From: Knufia peltigerae
Lineage: Eukaryota; Ascomycota; Eurotiomycetes; Chaetothyriales; Trichomeriaceae
Reading direction: 5' to 3'
DNA: 64,000 nt
NCBI GenBank assembly: GCA_030247855.1
Contig: JAPDRN010000001.1
Span: forward strand, 124,001-188,000
Shown here in pieces: positions 20,299 through 30,308 of this stretch (position 1 is the first letter of the stretch; every line of letters begins with the position of its first letter). The notes below the pieces were generated by a model. The model saw only the letters and a program-made list of their open reading frames with translations, was not told the DNA's origin and did no database searches. A program made the position numbers and the translations under genes.

Positions 20299-22027
20299 TT
20301 ATTTCTTCTCCTTGGGGGCCAACATCAGTTCTGGTCGGACATATTTGTCAAAGTCTTCAGACGAGAGCGCCTTCAATTCCATAGCCGACTCCTTGAGTGT
20401 CAAACCCTTCTTGTGAGCGTTCTTGGCCACCTTGGAAGCCATGTCGTAACCGATGACTGGATTGAGACAGGTGACAAGCATAAGACTGCGAACAAATTAA
20501 TATTAACTTCGAAATCAATAGTACGTCAGAGTCATACCTTTCGTGCAGCAAAGTACCAATTCTCTTCTCATCGGCCTGTAGTCCTTCCACCAAGTGTTCT
20601 ACAAATCCGTTCATGGCATCGGACAGAATTCTCGAGCTGTGAAGGAGGTTTCGGATCATAAGGGGCTTGAAGACGTTCAGCTCAAATTGACCACTGAGAC
20701 CTCCAACGGTGGCAGCCGTGTGGTTACCCATGACCTGTGCAGCCACCATAGTCATAGCTTCACACTGGGTTGGGTTGACCTTCCCGGGCATGATACTGCT
20801 GCCGGGTTCGTTCTCGGGTAGAACCAACTCGCCGAGACCGCAGCGAGGGCCGGAGCCAAGGTATCTGATATCGTTGGCAATCTTGAAGAGACTGACGGCA
20901 AGAGTGTTGAGGGTTCCAGAAGCCTCGACGATGCTGTCATGAGCGGCCAGAACCTCGAACTTGTTGGGAGCAGTGATGAACTCAGTGCCAGTCATCTTGG
21001 TGACCTCTTCGGCTATTCCTTCCGCAAAGCCCTTGAAGGTGTTGAGCCCAGTACCGACAGCCGTACCACCTTGAGCTAGTTGCCGGAGGTGTGGTAGAGA
21101 TGCCTGAATTCGTTCCAGGTTTCGATCAAGCTGGGCGACGTAACCACTGAACTCCTGTCCCAAAGTCAAGGGAGTGGCATCCTGCAAATGCGTTCGACCG
21201 ATCTTGATGATCTTGTCAAATGCCTCCACTTTCTTTTGTAGAGCATCTCGCAGGTTGGTAAGAGCCGGGATCAGTCTTTGTTCGAAGTCGAGGACAGCCG
21301 CGATGTGCATGACGGTCGGGAAGGAGTCGTTCGAGCTGGCAGACATATTGACATGGTCATTGGGGTGGACAGGCTTCTTGCTGCCCATCTGTCCGCCGAG
21401 GATCTCAATGGCACGGTTAGAGATGACTTCGTTAGCATTCATATTGGACTGGGTGCCGGAGCCGGTTTGCCAAACGACGAGAGGGAAGTGGTCAATCAGC
21501 TTGAGCGCAGCCACCTCGGCGGCAGCTTGTTGAATGGCTTCTCCAACCTTGGGATCTAGGAAGGCTTGTCAACCCTGTGTACTGAGAATATACAGCTCGG
21601 GCTACTTACCGAGTCCATAGCGCATGTTCACCGTAGCAGCTGCACCCTTGAGGATACCGAAAGCTCGCACGACACCCTCCGGCATGCGGTCTTGTGGCTG
21701 ATTGATCTTGAAGTTCCCCAGAGACCGCTGCGTCTGTGCACCCCAGTATTTATCTGAAGGTACCTCGATAGGTCCGAAGGCATCCGTCTCCGTTCTCGTA
21801 GAAGCCGCCATGTTTCTCGTTGTGCTGAACGTCCGGTAGGAGCTTGGGGAGGTGCTAAAGGTCGCCGGAGAAGGTCTTCGAGAGGCTTGCGAAGGATAAG
21901 AGCAGGAAAGTCTTTGGGCCGGTATTCTCAAGCTTTGGCTACTCCGCACTGCTTTAGATGCATGTGACAAGGAGGATTTTGCTGAAGTCGGAGTCTTGAC
22001 CGAGGATGAAAGTCGGCCGAGCATCAT
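20299..22027 (-). CDS. fum1: Fumarate hydratase (class II fumarase), mitochondrial/cytosolic
   Basis: Exons 22027..21610, 21555..20538 and 20485..20299 give 540 residues, with introns of 54 and 52 nt. An N-terminal segment of about 72 residues is Ser/Arg-rich and acid-free, a mitochondrial presequence. The mature core begins RTETDAFGPIEVPSDKYWGAQTQRS. Class II signatures include 'TGSGTQSNMNANEV', 'SSNDSFPTVMH', 'GRTHLQDATPLTLGQE' and GSSIMPGKVN (about residue 390). A second in-frame Met (residue 73, ATG at 21811, AACATGG context) sits exactly at the cytosolic core start, so a leaderless form is plausible. The product hydrates fumarate to malate in the TCA cycle and, in the cytosol, handles fumarate from arginine and purine synthesis. 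It overlaps nothing and runs in tandem with argininosuccinate lyase. Confidence 0.96.
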
Positions 22028-22547
22028 GGCGAAGAGGACGAATAAATAGAGGAAAAGACTACCACAAGACGCAGAAAGAAGTTAGATCTATGTAGGGCAA
22101 ACTATTTCTCGCGATCGTCAAAAACATTGAAATGCGCTGAGTAGAGGAAATGGGCGAGAGAAAGCCATGGACCTCTCCATTGGTTCCCTGCCGGCCCCGA
22201 TCCGATAAAGCTGGAGCTCCAGAAAAATATTATGTAGTCGTCGGCAAATATCGCGACAACAGGGGGCAGAAGCATGAATAAGCACCCTCTGTCATTCCTG
22301 ATTCTCCCGGTGCTGGTCATGTCTCTGGACCATGTATTTCAAGGTGTACTACAGTAATAAAAGTGAGAAAGATTTTGGGAGCTCCGGAATCTAATGGTAT
22401 GATGCCCGATTATAAACAGCTTCTATGCAACTATCAAACGCTCAAAGTCCTCCCTGCAGGTCTGCCTTTCGCACCCGCTGACAAGACTGGGTATCTCTAT
22501 ACAAAATCAAAGCCAAAGTTCTCGACATGCTACACTGACGATATAGA
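22028..22547. other. Upstream region of fumarase, 3' flank of the FAD oxidoreductase
   Basis: No gene seen; 22363-22572 is open on the + strand but has no recognisable content and overlaps the next gene's 3' end. Confidence 0.35.
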
Positions 22548-23748
22548 TCAGGCGTTGCCCTCAATTGTCTGAGCAGCCTTGCCAATCATGAAATCCTTGG
22601 CTTTGGCCATCTTCACCATGAAACTGGGCAGTTTGTAGCCGAATGCAATACCAACACCGCCCTGCGAGCCAATTGGCACGAACTGCATGTCACTTGTGAT
22701 CTTCTTGTATACCTTCTTGGTCCGAGGGCCGGGAGCTGGGAAAATGGATCAGCGCATGTTTAAAAGTTATGGATAGGTGGAACTTACTCGCTCCTGACAG
22801 ATCCGATCTGAGGGTTTCCAAGAAAGCATTCTTTGCGAAGCCAATGTCGAAGGCAGCGCCATCGGAATAGCTAGCGACGGCGCCAAAACTGTAGACACCA
22901 GTGACACCAGGAACGTCCAGACGAAGTGTGTGAGGATCAGTCTTGACCTGGTTGCGATCGTTGAGCCACTCCTGAGGGACAAACTTGCTGTTTGGCTTGT
23001 CGCCTGTGGCTTCAATGTAGATGTCGACCGTCTTGGTCTCGCCGTTGCTCAGCTTCAAGACATCCTTGCCGTCTTCCTTGGTGTGCTCGACAACTTTGAC
23101 ATTGTCGTTGATGACTTTGACACCCATTTTCTCAAGTCGCTGTTGAGCATCGGTGCCCATCTTCTTGTTGTGAAGCCTAGGCAACAAGCTGGTGCTGCCC
23201 GAGAGAATTGTGATCTCCTTCGTCTTTCCGTACGTCTCGCCAAACTCGCCGGCGGTCTCAACACCAGCAGCACCACCGCCCGCGATCAATATCGTCTTCG
23301 CACTTGGGATCTTCTCGTGGACGTCGTTCAGGGCAGCTTTGAGGGCTTCTGAACCGTCTGTGACTGTCCAGAGGGGAGTGTTGAAGTTGGTGCCAGAGGC
23401 AATGACGAGTGAATCGTAGTGGAGGGCAGCAGAGGTACTCGTGTGGACGGTCTTGGTCGCAGGATCGATTGAGGTGACATACGCCTTGACGAACTCGTAC
23501 TGTTCAGGCCCGTAGCTCTTGAAGTAGGGAGCGATTGGCAGCAGCGCCTTTTCGAGAGGCAGAGATTCGGGGTTGGCGATGACTCGGGGGGCACCAATCT
23601 TCCAGTAGAACTCCTCGTTGGGAGCAACTTGGACGACCTTGTACTTGTCCTTCCCACCCAAAGAAGGAATAACAGTCTTCAACAGACCCTGAGCCGCAGT
23701 GAGGCCGGCGAAGGAGGCGCCGATGATGACGATCGTGTGGGTAGACAT
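22548..23748 (-). CDS. AIF/AMID-like FAD-dependent NAD(P)H oxidoreductase
   Basis: Exons 23748..22788 and 22735..22548 (52-nt intron) give 382 residues. The N-terminal FAD dinucleotide-binding motif is 'IVIIGASFAGLTAA'. A second Rossmann motif, 'ILIAGGGAAGVETAGE', binds NAD(P)H, and 'VYSFGAVASY' near the C-terminus matches the family's late FAD contact. No targeting signal is seen. The terminal exon, found by splicing A|CT CCC GGC, completes the C-terminal domain ending in KAAQTIEGNA. Family members include fungal Aif1 and human AMID/FSP1, which act in apoptosis-like death and quinone reduction; the substrate here is not determined. Confidence 0.88.
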
Positions 23749-24793
23749 GGTGTTGTTGGGGGTTGGAGAGAAGACGGACGGGTCAAGATGAAATTAAACA
23801 ACTAAGAAGAATTGAACGTAGACACGGTGTAAGGAGTATGTATAGGACAATGGAATGAAACCCTCAGGTGAGAAAAGTGCAGGGCTGACTTTTTTGAGGA
23901 TTGGTTAGGGGTGGAGCCTCGTTGATTGTCGTCTGTTGTTATGGTTTCGGGCACCGGGGATTGTTTTGTGGTGGAAGCAATAAAGTATTACGAGGTCTCC
24001 GTGTCCGTATTCGTATGTTGTAAGACGCGGCCACAGGGGGTCAACTTCTTATTATATATCCCTGGCGGCCTTACTCCGTACCTGAGGAATCTCGTCTGGT
24101 CTTCTGCTGCTTGTCTACGCCCACTACTTTGCTTTCTGCCTATCCTCCCGCTTACAAAACCATTGCGCTGATGATTGAAAATTTTCGCAATTTCGTTGGC
24201 AAGCCAATATTCCACGCGCCCCTTGGGACGCGATTGCGACCCGCGTTTGATTGGCTGAGATGGTCCGTAGCCTTGGATTTGATGCTCCAGGTCACGTGCA
24301 GTGTCCTCGGAGTCGTGTAGTCCAGTGTATTTCTCGGGCGAGACATCTGTCCAAGGGTAAATGGACCATGACCATGCCCACCACATTTAGTAATCCAGGT
24401 TTTCGCCTACTATACTACTTCTCTGCTCGCAAATAGCGCCGATCGGTGCGTGGGTTCTCTTGCCTCAGTCGAGAACACCTTCTGACCATCGTTCTGATTG
24501 TTTCGATGGACAGAGCGTTCGGAATATTGCCTTACCTAATCGGAAACAAAAAACTCATAGAAAGCCGAGATGAATGGCAGAAGCTTAATAGGTAGTTAGG
24601 ACTTTTAATCGGCGACCTGCTTCTGGAGGGATAAATGTACAAGCATATTTGATTATGCTACATTGCATAGTCAACGAAAACAACTAGGGTATCTCTCATA
24701 AGGAACTATATTACATGTCATGCCACTCTCCACTTCCACTTCCCCTCGATAGCTCATGTGTCACAATAGTATACTCGGTACAGACTCAATCCC
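23749..24793. other. Intergenic region
   Basis: No gene seen. TACTCCGTA is at 24072-24080. It holds the FAD-oxidoreductase promoter and the 3' flank of the next small gene. Confidence 0.4.
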
Positions 24794-25177
24794 CTATGGA
24801 TGAGGGACCCAGCCAACAGTCTTGCGCCATCCATGGAATGGTCTCGTCTTCTTGGGTGCGCTCTCAGATTCGGACGCGGATGATTCGCCCTCAACACTGT
24901 GTCGTGGCTCTTCGACGGGAGCGGGAGCGGCATCGGTTGTTGCGCTGTCGTTCTCGGGCAGAGCGGCAGAATTCTTCCTTGACTCAAGTCCTTCGGCAAC
25001 GATGCTGTGACGGCGGGTGGACTTGCTCTCGCGGCGACCATCTCTGGTCAGGTGTTTGCGGTAGAACTCGGAATGTTTGATGAGCCAAGGTTCGAGCCAC
25101 GATTCCGCAGCATATGGATTCGTCCTGCTGGTACCAGCGGGCTGGTCCATGGCCATGCCATTGAATCCTTCGGCCAT
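24794..25177 (-). CDS. Small uncharacterised protein, 127 residues
   Basis: Single exon from an ATG at 25177 to the stop at 24794. The N-terminal half is structured-looking and probably conserved ('SRTNPYAAESWLEPWLIK' then 'HSEFYRKHLTRDGRR'). The middle is acidic and Ser/Ala/Glu-rich (about 75-110), and the end is aromatic/basic ('RPFHGWRKTVGWVPHP'). There is no signal peptide, TM segment or Cys. The frame is coherent and its composition is unlike the flanking noncoding DNA. I do not recognise a function; it could be a fungus-specific small protein. It is divergent from the SET gene. Confidence 0.6.
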   Translation of the reverse strand: MAEGFNGMAMDQPAGTSRTNPYAAESWLEPWLIKHSEFYRKHLTRDGRRESKSTRRHSIVAEGLESRKNSAALPENDSATTDAAPAPVEEPRHSVEGESSASESESAPKKTRPFHGWRKTVGWVPHP

Positions 25178-26275
25178 GTCGACAGATTGATATGTGATGG
25201 TTGCGAGTTGGTTTTGCGATTGGGATTGTCTAGTGAGGGTTGAATATCGTTGAGGTTTGATTGGTCGTTATATATCACTGACGGTATCTAAAGATGTCTT
25301 CGTGAGAAGGGAAAGAGGCGGATTTTTCAGGCATACTTATGCTGTTCGGCTGATGACCATAAGACACACGACGCCGTCAAAAAAAGGCCTCAATGACGTC
25401 GACTTTGATTCTATGCGTCGCCGACTCGGATTCTATTCGCGTGTTCAGATGGTCCCGAAATCCGGTGAGTCCGGGGTATGGTAAGCATGATCTGCAGGTA
25501 GGGCCAGTGAGGGAACTGTAAACATGCATACGCAAGGCTGGAACGCCGAGGCTGCGGCCGTAGAAAGTCCTAGATGGCGCAATGTTGTGCACAAGGGTCC
25601 TGGAATAAGCTGCTCAAACCCTCGACGGAAGTGTTCGGATGCGTGGCCAGTAGGAGGTTTGCTGAGTCTCAGGAAGATTCCGAGCCTATTCACCATACAC
25701 TGCGATGATGAAAAAATGCCGCAACGTGCATTGACGATATACTTCGTGATGCTCACGCAGGATTGCGTGTCGGATGTAATCCATCGATTGAAGTCTTGTG
25801 ATGACTTACCTGCTGGCTCTTGCAACATCATCAAGACAGCCCGTTCCGAATCATCTAGCATTTACAAAGCAAAAGAAGTTGCGCCTTGGAAATCACTTCT
25901 CACCAGCGTCTTTTGCTTCAGATCAAGGTTCTAGCTGAGACAGAGTCTTGCGCTCTCTTGATGCGTCTGTGTGTCTGCTGAGGGGATGCAAGGGAGAATG
26001 TTATTGAATGCGTGGAAATCGAAAATGTCGCGAGGCTGACCATGACATCATACCATCTGGAAATCCACGCTTGCCCCCTTTCGGTGTCTGCACAATTTCA
26101 AAAGACTCTGAGCCTTTTTTTCTGTTTGATATTGCCAATGCTCTGGAGCATACGGAGTTCTCTGTACGATTACGAGTTCCATCGAGTGTTTGTTTCGGTT
26201 TTGCCTAATGTTATCCCTTGTTTCTAGTTTGACGTAATTGTCTCTCTTTTCCCCGGACCTCAAGAGCAACCCCCC
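25178..26275. other. Divergent promoter region between the small gene and the SET gene
   Basis: Open frames at 25445-25934 on both strands lack family-like content. TACGGAGT is at 26151-26158. No gene supported. Confidence 0.35.
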
Positions 26276-27135
26276 ATGTCAGTTAATGATGCTGATGATG
26301 AAGATGCTCGACAACCGCTGTCGAGAGCGAATGGCCTCGTCCTGGTTATGAACACTCCTAAAGGTGGGTTAGTTACTATATCCCAAGATGAGTTGCACAC
26401 GTCTATAAGCATCCCCCTATCTGCAATGAGGCATCTCGCTCCCATTCTCAATCGAAAGTTGTGATTTATACTGGCATTCTTGCTTTGGACGCCCATCCAC
26501 TACACCTGACCCAACTTGGCTATAAGGAAAAAGATGCACCCTGACAAATATCTCTTTTTTCCGATCATCATCTAGGTCGAGGAGTTTTCGCAACCCAAGA
26601 CATACCCAGGTCCACCGTCATAGATGTATCTCCGGTTCTAGTTTTCAGTCAAGAGGAAGTTGAAAAGCACACCCAACATACATGCTTACAACACTACACT
26701 TAGTAAGTTCCGCATATTATACTGTACTCCCGGGGGGGGGTTTTAAACGGGCCCGAACAGATATCCCCATGGTGTATCATCATCAGATCAGGCCCACAGT
26801 GCTTACTTCTCTGACCTTTGTTTTTCAGCTACTGGCCTTCCAAATCTGGCAAGACAACTACCCAAGCCCTGGCTCTCGGACTCGGCTCCATGTTTAACCA
26901 TTCCACCCGGGCTCAGAATGTCGGTTGGAAGCGCAATTTTGAGACCGAGGTGATTGTTTACACGGCCCTTCGAGACATCAAGGCCGGAGAAGAGTTGTGT
27001 ATATCTTATGGTCACGCTAGGTTATGGTTCGAGGATGCCGACGCCAACAACAACGACGACGACGAAACCGATTCGAACGACGACAAAGATTTGGCGGAGA
27101 TCGAACTAAGTGGGCTGGGAAGGATGGAACTATAG
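26276..27135 (+). CDS. Small SET-domain protein
   Basis: Exons 26276..26363, 26576..26702 and 26829..27135 give 173 residues, found by joining three frames. Both junctions restore family sequence: AAA G|GT CGA gives the SET opening 'KGRGVFATQDIP', and ACT TA|C TAC gives 'HYTYYW'. The SET core continues with 'GLGSMFNHS' (the NHS cofactor motif) and 'AGEELCISYGH' (the C-terminal Tyr motif). No pre-SET or post-SET Cys cluster is present, so this is a minimal SET protein, likely a non-histone or uncharacterised methyltransferase. The tail (about 142-165) is Asp/Asn-rich. Introns are unusually long for the window (212 and 126 nt), and the second contains a G9 run. Confidence 0.75.
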
Positions 27136-28354
27136 TAAACACCCAGTTTACTCGAGGTTCTCAAGGTCCATAAATACGTGCAGCATCGAACTGTTGCTTC
27201 GCCTTTCTATGGACATGACTCGGGTTGGCGACGAGAACGAGTTGCCACTATCGAGGTATAGCACATCACTCTGGCCTGAGCAAGGAGCAAAGGATCAGAT
27301 CTTTCAAATCCCCATACGGGCCGGCCGACGGATCAACATTTCCTCCGGTTCACGCTTTGACTTGACTTTGAGGGACCCTAAAACGTCTACTTATTACATC
27401 TTATTGCATGGGGCGGGTGGGGCTATAGAGGCAATGACTGTACCATGGCTTCCCCGGGGATTCGGGGCTTATCATGGTTGTGGTTGTCTCTTTTTTTGAA
27501 CCCCGGGGTCGATGAGTAAACAAATATTTATTTCGTTTCCTCGACCCTTTTTTTGCTTGGAAAAGCCGAGGACATACGGAGTACCTATATAAAGGTTGCC
27601 TGCCTGTACCGAATACGAACGAGTACATATCATTCACCGTTATGTTTCCATTTCCCCATCCCCCCCTCTCTTTTCTACTGTAAGACCAAACGTCTGTGGC
27701 TTGCCTTCCCGAACACGAATACGAACGGAAAAAAATGAGGCGTTTTGGGGAACAAATGATTCGCTTTGGGGTCAGCTCAGCTACAGGTTGACCGCCCACA
27801 AAAAGACCAAGACGACATACCAAGACGGCTTTCTCAAAAGTTCCGTTTTACCAAATGAGTGGTTGGGAATGAAACTTTACGTCGAATACGAAACCGTCCG
27901 ACACACACACATCTCACGTACTCGTATCCACACATTGCAGGCAGTGACCAGGACATGGGTATGTGAGCCACGGGAACAAGAAAATGTTTGTTTAGACGAC
28001 AAATTTTTTTTTTTTTGGTTTGAAACAATATTTTCGATTCTTCCCACACGCGGATATGTATAAGTATCAGCATCATCATGTGTGTCTGTACCTATATAGG
28101 TACACACAAGATGCCACACCACGGCACTCACTCTCTCGGGTCCTCCAAACGTTGTAAATCAACCATGGCCCACTTTCCTGTCTTGACGGTTCTTTTCCGA
28201 ACTCGCTCGACGGTGAGACACCACGAGAGGATTTGGTCGGTCGGTCAGCAACACATAAAGGTCGTGCCACCACCACACCACCTCGACCCGCCGAACCGAC
28301 ACAAACCCTCCCTAAAAGAGGGCATGGTTTCCTCGGAAGACCAAAAACTTTCCC
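27136..28354. other. Intergenic region between convergent SET and MFS genes
   Basis: Low-complexity and T-rich runs, TACGGAGTA at 27575-27583, and an 18-nt perfect palindrome at 28087-28104. No gene seen. Confidence 0.4.
28087..28104. repeat. 18-nt perfect palindrome
   Basis: TGTACCTATATAGGTACA equals its own reverse complement. It lies in noncoding DNA 251 bp beyond the MFS stop codon. Confidence 0.8.
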
Positions 28355-30308
28355 TTAATGCATCACAACAGCGACATGGTCATCCATGTACTTGTCGATA
28401 TTGCCCAAAAAGATACTGGATATGATGGCGATACCACCGAATGCGATACTGGTCAAATACACATACTTGTAACTCTCGGCGTAGGCGATTTGGCCAGCAA
28501 GCACAACCATTTCGTACGCGGTCTCGTTGCCGGCGATACCGGGAATTTCCTTGATGCCTTCGAGCAGACTGGCGCCCGTGAGCTGGATGACCTCGGTGAT
28601 GTAGGTATCGTTGGTGATGCCCAACTCCAACGCCATGGTGCCGCCGATGTACTTGACGGCGTTGGGGACGAACTTGTTGATAAAGACGTTGTAGTAAACC
28701 GTGTAACCGATGCACCCGCCGATCACGCGGATCGAGAGAGTCAGGGCCGCCACCGTCGCGATGATGTCGTCGGGACAGATGATGGTCGTCATGATACTCG
28801 CGGGGACCACGATGCCGCCGATGCCCAAGCCGCCCAGGACCAAGAGACCCCAGAGGGTGTTGAGGTTGAACCGGGTGCCGCATGCCAACGCGCCGCATCC
28901 CGCGGTCATGAGAACGGACGAGAAGATCATGAGTTCGCGGTTGTGGCCCCGGAACACGGACAACAGCCACAAGACGATGCAGGCGCCCGCGAGGATGCTG
29001 AAACCGATGGGGATACCACGGATGCCGACACCGACGGGGTCGTGGCCGTAGACGTTGAACGCCTGCGTCGGCCAGAACATGATGACGCTGAAGAAGTTGG
29101 CGCCTGAGATGGCGGTGATGATTAAAGTGAGTGTCAGGATACGGGCTTCTTGCTTCATGCGCGAAGGAAACATGGGGAACTTGGCGAACTTGATCTCCCA
29201 GATCGGGAACAGAATGAAGAGGAAAACGGCGCCAATGATCAACGGCGCCAGCACGTGGGCGTGGCTCCATTTGTACTGGTATCCTCCCCACTGGAGACCG
29301 GCGAGGAAGAGAATCATGCCGATGATGGAGAGACCGCCGCCGACAAAGTCGATTTCGCCAATGATTTCCTTCCTGCTGAGGCCACGGCTGTTGGGGCGGG
29401 GAGGTGGGAAGTAGAAGAGGAGAGTCCCCCCGAAGCCGACGCATGCCCAGATGCCGCAGAGCAGCGTGCAATAGCGCCAGCCGGCGTGGGACGCGATGAG
29501 TTGGGCCCAGAGCACGGACGGGCAGAATGGGATGATGGTGAACACCAGGATGGCGACGTATTTGCCTCTTTTACGGGTCGGCGCCAGTTCCGAGGTGACG
29601 GCCAGAGAGGTGAGTTCGCAAATGCCAGCGCCAACGCCGGAGAAAGCCATGCCCACTGTGCGCGTACATCACATGTCAGAAGGTCTGGAAAGCGCAATTT
29701 CAAGAGGTTGACTTGTGGCAACGCGGCAACAGTGAAAGTATAGGTAAATTTGAGGGGAGCTGACTCACTGATAAAGACGTTCATGGTATGTGCCGTCCCG
29801 CAGATGATCATGGCGATAATGAGCAGGGTCGAGCCCCCAAGGGCGACATAACGTCTGCCGATGAGGTCTGAGATGGACCCGACAAAGGGACAAATGGCAG
29901 CCAAGGCGAGGAGGTAGGCCAGGACGAACCAAATCCATCGATCGACACCACCGATATCACCGTAAATGTACGGCGGGATGCCACCGAGGATGTACACGGG
30001 GATTTGAGAACCGGTCCAGAGGAAAGCCATGGCGACGAGACTCATGATTCTCTTGAACGTCATCTAGGTCTTCTTGTCAGGACACAACGGTGATCGAACA
30101 ACTGGCTTAGGGAATGGCCACTTACAGGAGGCTCATGATCGTGGTCCTCGTCGTCGCCGTACGTGCGCAGGCCATCCTTTTCATAATAGCCTGGATGTCC
30201 CGGGACTCTTTCATTGGTATGGATCTGTTCGATATGCGACGCCGGGTCCTTGTCCACGACGGGAGGCGAAGCATGGTCGCTGGAGCTATCGTCGTGTTGC
30301 GTGGCCAT
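28355..30308 (-). CDS. MFS transporter, TRI12-type fungal drug/toxin efflux family
   Basis: Exons 30308..30126, 30063..29769 and 29655..28355 give 592 residues. The start is the ATG at 30308 (CAACATGGCC); the frame is open to a GTG at 30353. An acidic cytosolic N-terminus (about 1-60) precedes roughly 12-14 hydrophobic helices. Motif A of the MFS is GSISDLIGRRYVAL; 'YIYGDIGGVDRWIWFV' and 'NVYGHDPVGVGIRGIPIG' are typical of the TRI12/siderophore-like branch. These proteins export small hydrophobic compounds or move siderophores by proton antiport; the substrate is unknown and no biosynthetic cluster is adjacent. Both splice joins fall in frame, PP|MTFK and FI(A|TG)GMAF. It has high G/C at third positions. 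Confidence 0.9.

Noticed and set aside
28358..29743. Long + strand frames opposite the MFS transporter.
   Set aside because: Asp/His/Glu-rich antisense translation of TM helices; no domain and no splice logic.
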